Assembly: GCA_022820505.1 (NCBI GenBank)
Contig: JAJEFK010000021.1
Location: forward strand, 62,001 to 126,000
DNA length: 64,000 nucleotides
Direction of reading: 5' to 3'
Source: Acidimicrobiia bacterium
Lineage (GTDB): Bacteria > Actinomycetota > Acidimicrobiia > Acidimicrobiales > Poriferisodalaceae
The position numbers and the translations under genes were made by a program. The notes under the pieces are model-generated. The model saw nothing but the letters and a program-made list of their open reading frames with translations, searched no databases and was not told where the DNA came from. Each line of letters begins with the position of its first letter. The stretch's first letter is position 1. Below are positions 1 to 7,614 of the stretch, one piece after another.

Positions 1-28
1 CGGCTACGACGCTGCGCCGCGCCGCATC

Positions 29-706
29 ATGACCCTGTCGCTCAGCCCGGCGTGGGCGTGGCTCGATGAGCGGCTGAGCGCCGTGGCCGTGGCGGCGCTT
101 GTTCCCACGCTCCTCGGCGTGCTGTTGGCCGCCGCAGCGCTGCGCAGGCGAGCGGTGCTCGGCGAGGATGAAACCTCTCCGCCCCCTATATCTGACATGG
201 ATCGCCGGGATACTCGCCAGCGCACGGCGAAGATCCCCGACGTCGCGCTGGTTGCACTTGTTGCGGCAGTGCTCGTGCTCGGAGCGGTCGCGACGGTCTC
301 GAATCACCGCCACCTGGCCGATGTCGGTGCCGTCGCCCGAGACCAGGTCGTCTCGGCAGGCACTGTGTCCGAGGCCGTCGACGACGGCCTGACGTGTCTT
401 GCCCACGACCGGACGTCGGTGCCCGAGTACGCACTGTGGCTGTACCGCCTCGAGCTGCCCGAGATCGCTCACGAACGGGTGCGGCTCGACGCCGGCGACC
501 GACCGTGCTCCGAGCTGGTCATTGCCCACGATGACCTGGCACAGCGCTGCACGAATGCGCGGCACCTCGTCGACGAACCGGCCGCTTCGTGGGCGCTGTG
601 GCATCTGCCCGAGCGCACCTGCATCGCCGCCCTGAACATGGAGGCGCGAACGGCCGGAGTAGCGTCGCACGATGGCTCTCACGACAGCGGCATCCGTACC
701 GGCTGA
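29..706 (+). CDS. Membrane protein of unknown function, possibly 5'-truncated
   Basis: I do not recognise this 225-residue protein. Two hydrophobic segments are visible, at about residues 18-40 and 70-92, separated by a basic, Arg-rich loop (residues 39-68). The C-terminal 130 residues are soluble and contain several Cys (for example in TCLAH, PCSEL, RTCIAAL), which would fit an exported domain with disulphides. The reading frame stays open to the left edge of the window, so the ATG at 29 may be internal and the true gene may begin upstream. The end overlaps the DUF3179 gene by 35 bases in another frame, suggesting translational coupling. Confidence 0.6.
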   Translation: MTLSLSPAWAWLDERLSAVAVAALVPTLLGVLLAAAALRRRAVLGEDETSPPPISDMDRRDTRQRTAKIPDVALVALVAAVLVLGAVATVSNHRHLADVGAVARDQVVSAGTVSEAVDDGLTCLAHDRTSVPEYALWLYRLELPEIAHERVRLDAGDRPCSELVIAHDDLAQRCTNARHLVDEPAASWALWHLPERTCIAALNMEARTAGVASHDGSHDSGIRTG

Positions 707-2075
707 AGTCCGCGCCGGTACGGATGCCTGCGGCCGCCGGGATCGGTTCCTGCCGAAGTTCGCGGCCGTGCGAGGGCCCGGCGCCCGCGGGGTACTGGTG
801 CTGCTGGCCGCAGCGCTCATGCTCATCGCACTGGGGTGTGCCGACAATTCGTCCGAAGACGAGCAGACCCAGCCGGACACCACCGAATCGGCGAGCGCCG
901 ACGCCGCACCGGCGACCACCCCCACAGCACCGCCATCGACCGCGCCCGCCGAAGTGATCGTGGACATCCGGGTCACCCAGATCCCCGGCGGCCCGCGCGA
1001 GTCCACCGTCTCGGCGCTGCGCGAGGGCATGACCGCACCCCTGCTGCCCGAACCGCTGGTGTCGCCCCTCGATGTCCTCTCCGGCGGGCCGCCGCCCGAC
1101 GGCATCCCCTCCATCGACGCACCGGAGTTCGAGCGGGCCACCGACGTCGGCTTCCTGCAGCCGCAGGAGGCCGTCGTCACGCTCACGCTCAACGGCGATG
1201 CCCGCGCCTACCCGGTGCAGGTGCTGCTGTGGCACGAGATCGTCAACGACACCGTCGGCGGCGAGCCGGTCACCATCACCTTCTGCCCGCTGTGCAACAC
1301 GGCCATCGGGTACTACCGCCAGCTCGACGATCGCATCTTCGACTTCGGCACCTCAGGCCGGCTCTACAACTCGGCACTCGTCATGTACGACCGACAGACC
1401 GAGAGCCTGTGGGCCCACTACACGGGGCAGGCCATCGCAGGCGCGCTCACCGGTTCGCAGCTCGAGCTGATCCCGATGGCCACCGTGGCCTTCGAGACCT
1501 TCCTCGACGAGCACCCCAACGGCCTCGTGATGACACGTCCCGGCGGTTTCGGGCGCTCATACGGCACCAATCCCTACGTCAACTACGACACCCCCAACGG
1601 GAGCCCGACCTTCTTCGGCGGCACGCCCGACGATCGCCTGCCGCCGCAGACCCGCGTGCTGGTCATCCGCCACGGCGGCGCCTCGGTGGCAGTGCAGCTC
1701 GACACGCTGAGCTCAGCCGGCGTGCTGCCGCTGGACCTGGGCGGCACGCCGGTCGTCGCCTTCCATCTCCCCGGCACGGCCACACCGATCCAGAACCAGC
1801 AGGTGGCCTTCGGTCGCGACGTGGGCGCTACCGGCGTGTTCGACCCCATCGTCGACGGTCAGGCCCTGACGTTCAGCCGCATGCCCGGCGCTGCGAGCTC
1901 GGCCGGACCGGGAGCATTCACCGACGACCAGACCGGCTCCACCTGGTCGATACTCGGCCGGGCGCTCGACGGCCCCTTGGCGGGAGCCCAGCTGCAGCCC
2001 ATCGAGCACATCGACACGTTCTGGTTCGCAGCCGCCGCCTACGACCCAGACATCGACCTTCTCGACGCCTCGTAG
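672..2075 (+). CDS. DUF3179 domain lipoprotein
   Basis: Secreted lipoprotein of the DUF3179 family, whose function is unknown. A hydrophobic stretch (residues 41-55) ends in a lipobox with Cys56 (LIALGC), followed by a Ser/Thr/Ala/Pro-rich linker to about residue 95. The DUF3179 body follows, with the family hallmark TFCPLCNTAIGYY near residues 203-215 and a WHEIVND motif just before it; the paired Cys could bind metal or form a disulphide. GTG at 768 would give a more compact signal peptide, so the start is uncertain. The next gene, a sterol methyltransferase, begins 30 bases after the stop on the same strand. Confidence 0.88.
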   Translation: MALTTAASVPAEVRAGTDACGRRDRFLPKFAAVRGPGARGVLVLLAAALMLIALGCADNSSEDEQTQPDTTESASADAAPATTPTAPPSTAPAEVIVDIRVTQIPGGPRESTVSALREGMTAPLLPEPLVSPLDVLSGGPPPDGIPSIDAPEFERATDVGFLQPQEAVVTLTLNGDARAYPVQVLLWHEIVNDTVGGEPVTITFCPLCNTAIGYYRQLDDRIFDFGTSGRLYNSALVMYDRQTESLWAHYTGQAIAGALTGSQLELIPMATVAFETFLDEHPNGLVMTRPGGFGRSYGTNPYVNYDTPNGSPTFFGGTPDDRLPPQTRVLVIRHGGASVAVQLDTLSSAGVLPLDLGGTPVVAFHLPGTATPIQNQQVAFGRDVGATGVFDPIVDGQALTFSRMPGAASSAGPGAFTDDQTGSTWSILGRALDGPLAGAQLQPIEHIDTFWFAAAAYDPDIDLLDAS

Positions 2076-2105
2076 CAAAGCACGTACCGCACAGAGACCA
2101 CCGCC

Positions 2106-3131
2106 ATGCCGATCCGGCTCTCACAGATACTCAGACGGTCCTTGGATCCCGAAGACGTCGAGTCGAGCGTCGGTGCGCACGAACGCAGTTTCGACTTCGG
2201 GCGCCGCAAGGGTCGCGACCGGCGCGCCACCGATCATCGGGACTTCGTCGAGAACTACTACGACCTTGCGACCGATCTGTACGAGTACGGCTGGGGCGAG
2301 TCGTTTCACTTTGCCCCGCGGGTTCCCGGCGAGAGCCGTCGTGCGTCGATTGCGCGACAAGAGCACCTCTTTGCACTCAAGCTCGGCCTGCAGCCCGGCA
2401 TGCGCGTCGCCGACTTCGGCTGCGGCATCGGCGGCCCGCTGCGGGAGATCGCCCGCTTCTCGGGGTCGCAGATCGTGGGAATCAACGTCAGCGCGTACCA
2501 GATCAGGCGCGCGGTTGCCTATACCGAGGAGGCAGGGCTCAGCCATCTCGGGACCTACCTCGAATCGGACTTCACCGACATCGACGAAGCGGACGAGTCA
2601 TTCGATGCCATCTACGCGCTCGAGTCGACGTGCCATGTGCCCGACCGCGTGGACGTCTTCGCCGAAGCGTTCCGCCTGCTCAAGCCGGGCGGCTGCTTCG
2701 CGTCGCACGAGTGGTGTCTCACGGATCGATTCGACACGGGCAACTCGCATCACCGGCAGCTCAAGCACGACATCGAACTCGGCGCCGGGCTGCAGGACAT
2801 CATCGCGCTGCACGAGGTGGATGCCGCCTTGGACAAGGTCGGCTTTGAGGTGCTCGAAGCACTCGACATGGCCGATCAAGCCGGGCCGTCGATTCCGTGG
2901 TACGAGCCCCTAGCCGGTCCCAAGCTGTCGCTGACAGGCCTCAGGAGCTCCCGTGCCGGGCGATCGGCGACCCACACGATCCTCCGGGCGCTCGAAGCGC
3001 TTCGGGTCGTCCCGCGCGGCACATCGGGAGCATCGCGAATTCTGAACATCGGCGGGGCTGCGCTCGCAGAATCGGGGCAGCTGCAGATCTTTACCCCGCT
3101 GTACTTCGTGCTCGTGCGGAAGCCGGCGTAG
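2106..3131 (+). CDS. Sterol 24-C-methyltransferase family protein (ERG6/SMT-like)
   Basis: SAM-dependent methyltransferase of 341 residues with all signatures of the ERG6/SMT family, which methylates C-24 of the sterol side chain. Visible are the sterol-binding YEYGWG box (residues 59-64), the SAM-binding FGCGIGGP loop (104-111), the family motif YALESTCHVP (170-179) and the C-terminal sterol-methyltransferase domain (about 270-341), ending in the typical IFTPLYFVLVRKP. The C-terminal domain separates it from generic small-molecule methyltransferases. The gene follows the DUF3179 gene and converges with the membrane-protein gene, overlapping it by 41 bases. No squalene epoxidase or oxidosqualene cyclase is visible here, so the substrate may be imported or made elsewhere. 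Confidence 0.85.
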   Translation: MPIRLSQILRRSLDPEDVESSVGAHERSFDFGRRKGRDRRATDHRDFVENYYDLATDLYEYGWGESFHFAPRVPGESRRASIARQEHLFALKLGLQPGMRVADFGCGIGGPLREIARFSGSQIVGINVSAYQIRRAVAYTEEAGLSHLGTYLESDFTDIDEADESFDAIYALESTCHVPDRVDVFAEAFRLLKPGGCFASHEWCLTDRFDTGNSHHRQLKHDIELGAGLQDIIALHEVDAALDKVGFEVLEALDMADQAGPSIPWYEPLAGPKLSLTGLRSSRAGRSATHTILRALEALRVVPRGTSGASRILNIGGAALAESGQLQIFTPLYFVLVRKPA

Positions 3132-4284
3132 CCGGTCGCCCGGCGCTGCCGCCCAGAGCGCCGAATACGGCGTACAGGGCGGCGATTCCCGCGAGCACCA
3201 GACCGCTGACGACGGCGACGTAGGCCGGGTAGTTCGAGTGCTCCTTGCCGCAGACGGTGTACCACTGCACGTCATGCGCAGGAGGCGTGGTGCACGCAAA
3301 CGTGAAGTCCTCCGCGTAGTCCTCCACGCAGAGGTACTTGTCGCGCGTGTTGCCGGTGATGTCCGATTCTTCGACACCGCAGGGGCCGGGCACCTGGTGC
3401 AAACCGCTGCTCACGTGGGTCTCCGGCGCGAAGAACGCCATGCAGATGACCAGGGCGATCAAGTAGGCGGCAGCTCCGCGCCCCAGCCAATCCACCGGTT
3501 GCCCCTCCACACGCGCAGTGCGGCGCCCGAAGTACGACACCGCGCCGTAGATGACCACCCCGGTGCAGAACGCGACCAGTCCAGGCGTTCCCCCGTCGAG
3601 CAGCTGCAGAACGAACATCTGCGCCATCATCAACGGCGTCGTGATGCACGCAGTCAGCACGATGCCGGCGACGAAGCGCCGCCTGGTGACAAAGCTCTGC
3701 TCGGTGCCATCGTGGCCGCGCAGGACCAGATCGAGCAGCAGGGCGAATGATCCGGTGAACGTGAGCACCCACAGGCTGCTGCTGAGCGGCGCCCCGAGGA
3801 GCCGATCCGCTATGGCGGGATCGGTGTCATGCCATGTCCACCAGAGGAACTTGGCGCCGACGATGTCGTAGGGCGCGTACAGCACCACCGCCACCAGTCC
3901 GGTGAGCGCCGCGGCCGGCCACCGCCCCAGCCCGAGACGACGGATGCCGACCGTCGGCCAGTACAGGAAGACGATGTACACGCACGGGATGTACAGCGGC
4001 AGGCGCGGGGTGATCATGATGGTCGCCTGGGCCTGCCAGAAGGTGTCGACGACCGGCAGCGCCATGAAGATCACGTCGTTGGCTGTGCCGGCGATGAGCG
4101 CGGCAACCCAGGCGAGCCGGTTTCTGCGCCCGGCGCGGACAGCGTGAATCAGCGCCAGCGCTGCGCAAACGATGATGACGTACTCGCCGATCAGGAAAGT
4201 CGGCTGGTTGGCCCACTGCTCGGCGGGGTTGGTGAACGTCTTCCAGGGAAGGTCTGGCGACACCTCCCACGGCAGCGTTCTCAC
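3091..4284 (-). CDS. Multi-pass membrane protein of unknown function
   Basis: Unrecognised 397-residue protein with about eight to nine hydrophobic helices. A luminal or periplasmic-looking loop (about residues 295-350) carries at least five Cys (GPCGVEE, KYLCVED, TFACTT, YTVCGKE), suggesting disulphides outside the membrane. A GTG start is used. The gene starts 15 bases after the stop of the fatty-acid-hydroxylase gene, so the two are almost certainly co-transcribed and may act on the same lipid. The 3' end overlaps the convergent sterol methyltransferase gene by 41 bases, allowing antisense interference. I assign no reaction. Confidence 0.75.
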   Translation of the reverse strand: MRTLPWEVSPDLPWKTFTNPAEQWANQPTFLIGEYVIIVCAALALIHAVRAGRRNRLAWVAALIAGTANDVIFMALPVVDTFWQAQATIMITPRLPLYIPCVYIVFLYWPTVGIRRLGLGRWPAAALTGLVAVVLYAPYDIVGAKFLWWTWHDTDPAIADRLLGAPLSSSLWVLTFTGSFALLLDLVLRGHDGTEQSFVTRRRFVAGIVLTACITTPLMMAQMFVLQLLDGGTPGLVAFCTGVVIYGAVSYFGRRTARVEGQPVDWLGRGAAAYLIALVICMAFFAPETHVSSGLHQVPGPCGVEESDITGNTRDKYLCVEDYAEDFTFACTTPPAHDVQWYTVCGKEHSNYPAYVAVVSGLVLAGIAALYAVFGALGGSAGRPATPASARARSTAG

Positions 4285-4299
4285 TGTCGGAACGTCCGC

Positions 4300-5124
4300 T
4301 CAGTACCTGACGAACGGTTCGAGTTCGCGCCCGGCGACGGCATCGCCGAGGTCTCGCTGGCCGCGCCCGCCGAAGACCTCTGGGCCGTAGTGCCTGCCGT
4401 GCCTGCGCAGGGTGCCGTGCAGGCGGTCCCAGATCAGCAGATGCTGTCCGAAGTTCACATGGACGTGGGCGTGATGGTCATCGTGGAACTGCGCCGGCGG
4501 CTGCCACGGCAGCGCCGACTCCAGCCTGACGCCGGAATGACCGGCCACGTTGAACACAACGATGTACAGCAGCACACCGACGACAGACAGTGCGTGGAAG
4601 GGAATGACGAGCAGCGGTGCCAATGTGGCGGCTTGCAGCATCAGCAGTTCCGCCGGGTGCATTGCCATCGTCACGTAGGGATTCGTCGCGACGAACCGAT
4701 GGTGAAATCGGTGCACGTGGCGGAACATGAACCGTGTGTGCAGCAGGCGGTGCACCAGGTAGGCGGTGTATTCGGCCAGCAGGAACCACACGACAGTGGA
4801 GCCGACGGTGTACGCCCAACCGCCCCAGCCCGCCACATCGGTGTAGATGGGCGCGTCGAGGCTGCCGCTCGCGATGGCGTAGATCAGAGCGCCGCTCAGC
4901 AGGCCGCTCAGCAACATGTTGCGGGTGCCGGCCCAAACGGCGAGGCGGTGAAGCTCCGGCGACAGGAAACGGTCAGGCTGCAGCTTCCACGATTGCGCTG
5001 TCGAGCGCCGCCGGATGTAGTGGCGGCAATAGAAGTAGCCGGCGACCGCGTGATACGTGACAATGCCCGCGAGGCTGGCACCGCCGATGCACGCAATGAG
5101 GAGGCTCCAGTCGACCCCTCCCAT
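4300..5124 (-). CDS. Fatty acid hydroxylase / sterol desaturase family protein
   Basis: Integral-membrane di-iron oxygenase of the FA_hydroxylase superfamily, which includes C-5 sterol desaturase, C-4 methyl oxidase and fatty-acid hydroxylases. The 274-residue protein has about five hydrophobic helices and the expected histidine clusters: H125-x3-H129 (HRLLH), H138-x2-HH (HRFHH) and H214-x2-HH (HDDHH) followed by HVNFGQH. Substrate cannot be read from sequence. The neighbourhood is suggestive: a sterol methyltransferase lies 1.2 kb away, and bacterioferritin ends 33 bases upstream on the same strand, which would suit an iron enzyme expressed with iron-storage genes. Confidence 0.85.
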   Translation of the reverse strand: MGGVDWSLLIACIGGASLAGIVTYHAVAGYFYCRHYIRRRSTAQSWKLQPDRFLSPELHRLAVWAGTRNMLLSGLLSGALIYAIASGSLDAPIYTDVAGWGGWAYTVGSTVVWFLLAEYTAYLVHRLLHTRFMFRHVHRFHHRFVATNPYVTMAMHPAELLMLQAATLAPLLVIPFHALSVVGVLLYIVVFNVAGHSGVRLESALPWQPPAQFHDDHHAHVHVNFGQHLLIWDRLHGTLRRHGRHYGPEVFGGRGQRDLGDAVAGRELEPFVRY

Positions 5125-5157
5125 GTCGATCGCTCCGTCCCGCGCCGATCCTCGGCC

Positions 5158-5631
5158 CTAGTCGTCGCCGATCTGGCTCTGTAGGTAACGCTCGATGCCG
5201 ATGTCCTCGATGAGACTCTGCTGGGTCTCGATCCAGTCGAGATGCGCTTCCTCGCCGACCAGCAGGTGCTCGAGCAACTCGCGGGTGCCGGCGTCGCCGT
5301 GGTCGAGGCACAGGCGCACACCGCTGCGGTACCGATCGATGGCGTGCTCCTCGAGCTGCCGGTCGAGCGCGAGCTGCTCGGGCACGGTCTCGCCGATCAT
5401 CACCGTTCCCAGCCGCTGCATATTGGGCAGCGCATCCAGCAGCAGAATGCGCTCCATCAGCTTCTCGGCGTCGCGCATCTCCTCGACGGACTCCTCGTGG
5501 TACCTGGAGGCCAGCCGGTCATAACCCCAGTTGCTGGCGATCTTGGAGGCGGCGAAGTACTGGTTGATGGCCGTCAGCTCGGCCGTCAGCGCTTCGTTCA
5601 AGAACTCGATGACCTCGGGCGATCCCTGCAT
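5158..5631 (-). CDS. bfr: Bacterioferritin
   Basis: Iron-storage protein of 157 residues, the usual family length, with a four-helix ferritin fold. Ferroxidase ligands are found at family positions E18, E51, E94, E127 and H130, and Met52 for haem binding is present. The remaining ligand, normally His54, is Asp54 here (EMRDAEK where EMRHAE is usual); the codon is GAC at 5470-5472. The gene starts 10 bases after the bacterioferritin-associated ferredoxin gene and precedes the fatty-acid hydroxylase, in what looks like one iron-regulated operon running leftward from the metal box at 5940. Confidence 0.95.
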   Translation of the reverse strand: MQGSPEVIEFLNEALTAELTAINQYFAASKIASNWGYDRLASRYHEESVEEMRDAEKLMERILLLDALPNMQRLGTVMIGETVPEQLALDRQLEEHAIDRYRSGVRLCLDHGDAGTRELLEHLLVGEEAHLDWIETQQSLIEDIGIERYLQSQIGDD

Positions 5632-5641
5632 GAACTCCAGC

Positions 5642-5872
5642 TTATGCGCCCACCGCGATCGCTTCGAAGGCGATCGAGTGGACAGGATGATGCTCGGGAT
5701 CGATGCCGTCGAGCACGCACTGGTCGAGCACGGCCTGGATCATGGCGACGCAGCTGCCGCAGTCGGTCCCGGCACCGCATGCCATCGACACGTCGCGGAC
5801 CGTGGTGCCGCCGTGCGCGGCGAGCCGCCGGATGGCGGTCTCATTCGTCGCAAGACATTGGCAGACGATCAT
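5642..5872 (-). CDS. bfd: Bacterioferritin-associated ferredoxin (BFD-like [2Fe-2S] protein)
   Basis: Small [2Fe-2S] protein of 76 residues with the BFD cysteine pattern C4-x-C6-x31-C38-x2-C41. BFD proteins pass electrons to the bacterioferritin haem to release stored iron as Fe(II). I chose the ATG at 5872 because the Cys motif then sits at the N-terminus as in the family; an in-frame ATG at 5905 would add 11 residues not typical of BFD. It lies 10 bases upstream of bfr, and a candidate metal-regulator box and a second palindrome lie upstream of its start. Confidence 0.9.
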   Translation of the reverse strand: MIVCQCLATNETAIRRLAAHGGTTVRDVSMACGAGTDCGSCVAMIQAVLDQCVLDGIDPEHHPVHSIAFEAIAVGA

Positions 5873-5904
5873 GGATGCAGCGGGCTCCGGCGGGCAGCGG
5901 CGCA

Positions 5905-5921
5905 TGCACCAACGTGGTGCA
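5905..5921. promoter_or_regulatory. 17-bp palindrome in the bfd 5' leader
   Basis: Perfect inverted repeat TGCACCA-N3-TGGTGCA, 33 bases upstream of the chosen bfd start and downstream of the metal box. It could be a second operator or an mRNA hairpin near the start. No factor is assigned. Confidence 0.4.
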
Positions 5922-5939
5922 CGACTCCTTATGGCCCAT

Positions 5940-5955
5940 GTTAGGCACTGCTAAC
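5940..5955. promoter_or_regulatory. Candidate DtxR/IdeR-type metal operator
   Basis: Inverted repeat GTTAG-N6-CTAAC, containing TTAGGC and GCTAA, which resembles DtxR-family boxes (TTAGG/CCTAA half sites). It lies between the regulator gene (ending at 5973) and bfd, about 70 bases upstream of the bfd start, where an operator for bfd-bfr is expected. On the minus strand the right end of the repeat gives TAACAT, a possible -10 element, so binding could block transcription. The spacing differs from the standard 19-bp IdeR box, so this is inference. Confidence 0.5.
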
Positions 5956-5972
5956 GCACAATGCGCAACTGC

Positions 5973-6650
5973 TCAGTCGCCTGCGGTGACGAGGATGCGC
6001 GCAGCGGTGTAGGCGCTGACGCCCACCGTGCCCTCGTCCATCTCCACAGTGGCGGTGCCGTCTGGCGAAACCGACATGACGGTTCCCGAGCGGCCCGGCA
6101 TGAGCCCGGATTGCTCCAAGAACTCAAGCTGGCCGGGTGCGAATTCGAGCTCTTCAGGAATGCGCTGCACTATGAAGCCACCGGTCTGCCCGACATCTGC
6201 GAGCGGCATCGCGTCGGTCGGCGCGGTGTAGTCGGAGCCGGGGATGGGGTTGCCGTGCGGGCAGGTATTCGGATCGTGGAGCAGTTTCATCATCGCCCGC
6301 TCCACGACTGGCGAGATCACGTGCTCCCAGCGGCCGGCCTCGTGGTGGGCGTCGGCCCAGCTCAGCTTCAGGACGTCGGTCAGGAACCGCTCGGCCAGCC
6401 GGTGCCGGCGCACCACGGTCGTGGCGATCTGCTCGCCCTCGTCGGTCAGGCTGATGTGCGCGTCTTCGCCCACATTGACCAAGCCCTCGCGCTGCATGCG
6501 GCGGATCATCTCTGACACTGCTGGACGCGAGACCTCCAGCCGTTCGGCGATGCGCGCCTGGATGACCTCGACGCCGTCCTCCGCTAGCTCGTACACCGTC
6601 TCGGAGTACTCCTCGAATGCGGGGTGGTACTCCGTCGGCTCGTACCCCAT
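5973..6650 (-). CDS. DtxR-family metal-dependent transcriptional regulator
   Basis: DNA-binding regulator of 225 residues: winged helix (about 1-70, recognition helix near SRPAVSEMIRRMQ), DtxR dimerisation/metal domain (about 75-150, RRHRLAERFL and AGRWEHVIS) and a C-terminal FeoA/SH3-like domain (about 155-225). Metal ligands matching DtxR H79, E83, H98, E105 and H106 are H83, E87, H102, E109 and H110. The primary-site residues Met10 and Cys102 of DtxR are Glu14 and Gly106 here, so metal choice may be unusual. The ATG at 6650 is preceded by GGTGG and starts the family-like N-terminus; upstream in-frame starts exist. It probably controls bfd-bfr through the box at 5940. Confidence 0.9.
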   Translation of the reverse strand: MGYEPTEYHPAFEEYSETVYELAEDGVEVIQARIAERLEVSRPAVSEMIRRMQREGLVNVGEDAHISLTDEGEQIATTVVRRHRLAERFLTDVLKLSWADAHHEAGRWEHVISPVVERAMMKLLHDPNTCPHGNPIPGSDYTAPTDAMPLADVGQTGGFIVQRIPEELEFAPGQLEFLEQSGLMPGRSGTVMSVSPDGTATVEMDEGTVGVSAYTAARILVTAGD

Positions 6651-6843
6651 GGCCGCCACCATAGCGGCAGCCTGCCGACCGGCTGTGCCGGATTTCGAAA
6701 CCCGGTTTCGAGGGCGCACAAGCGAACATGACGGTTGCGCTCACCGCCGTCGCAGTGATCTGGCGCAGGGTTTCGCGGGCACACCGGCTCGGGGCAGACT
6801 GAGGGAGTCCCATGCGGCCGACGCCAACGAATCGGAGAGTGCG

Positions 6844-7611
6844 ATGGATCTGCAGCTGGCGGGAAAGAATGTCCTTGTGACAGGAGCGGGCCAGGGACTC
6901 GGTCTGGCTATTGCTGCGGCGTTCGCTGATGAGGGTGCGAATGTGGCCTTCGCCTACAACGCTTCGAGCGAGGGTGCGGAGAAGGGCGCAGCCGCAGCCC
7001 AAGAAGCTGGCCGCGCGGCGTTCGCAATCCGCTGCGACGTCACCAGCGGCCATGACGTGCAGCGCACGGTCGATGAGGTGATCCGCCAGCTCGGCAGCAT
7101 CGATGTGCTGGTCAACAATGCGGCCTACACCGACACCGGGCCGTTCCTCGACATCGACGCCGACGATCTGCAACGGATGGTGGACGTGACGGTGATGGGC
7201 AGCCTGCGGGTGACCCAGGCCGTCGTGCGGCACATGGTCGATGTCGGCATCGAAGGCTCGATCGTGTCGCTCATGGGCGACTCCGGCCGCGTGGGTGAGA
7301 GCCGCTTGGCGGGTGTGGCCGCAACCCGGGCATCCACCATGGGCCTGATGAAGTCGGTCGCCAAGGAATTCGGCCGAAACGGCATTCGCGCCAACACCGT
7401 GTCGCTCGGGCTGGTGCGCTCGGAGCGGTTCGCCCACCACACCGGCAATGCCGACGACGAGCGCATGGCCCGCATCGCCAAGATGTACCCGCTGCGCCGT
7501 GTCGGCGTGCCCGACGATGTGCCGCCGATGGTGCTGCTGCTGGCCTCGCCTCTGTCGGGATGGACGACGGGCCAGACCGTCTCCGTCAACGGCGGCTACT
7601 CGATGGTGTGA
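6844..7611 (+). CDS. Short-chain dehydrogenase/reductase family protein lacking the YxxxK motif
   Basis: Classical-length SDR (255 residues) with the Rossmann NAD(P) motif TGAGQGLG (about 14-21), the NNAA motif and the C-terminal GQTVSVNGG. Where active SDRs carry Tyr-x3-Lys, this protein reads VAATRAS, so both catalytic Tyr and Lys appear to be replaced. It may bind cofactor without acting as a normal dehydrogenase. ATG 6844 follows GGAGA with five bases of spacing. Its stop lies 3 bases before the GTG of the molybdenum hydroxylase gene, so the two are translationally coupled. Confidence 0.88.
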   Translation: MDLQLAGKNVLVTGAGQGLGLAIAAAFADEGANVAFAYNASSEGAEKGAAAAQEAGRAAFAIRCDVTSGHDVQRTVDEVIRQLGSIDVLVNNAAYTDTGPFLDIDADDLQRMVDVTVMGSLRVTQAVVRHMVDVGIEGSIVSLMGDSGRVGESRLAGVAATRASTMGLMKSVAKEFGRNGIRANTVSLGLVRSERFAHHTGNADDERMARIAKMYPLRRVGVPDDVPPMVLLLASPLSGWTTGQTVSVNGGYSMV

Positions 7612-7614
7612 GAC

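Noticed and set aside
836-2848. 670-codon plus-strand frame over the DUF3179 and sterol methyltransferase genes
   Set aside because: Arg/His-rich translation without domains; it crosses two confident genes in another frame.
5873-5923. Possible 17-codon leader peptide ending with ATGA overlap at bfd
   Set aside because: AAGGAG lies only 2 bases from its GTG, too close for normal initiation, and nothing else supports it.
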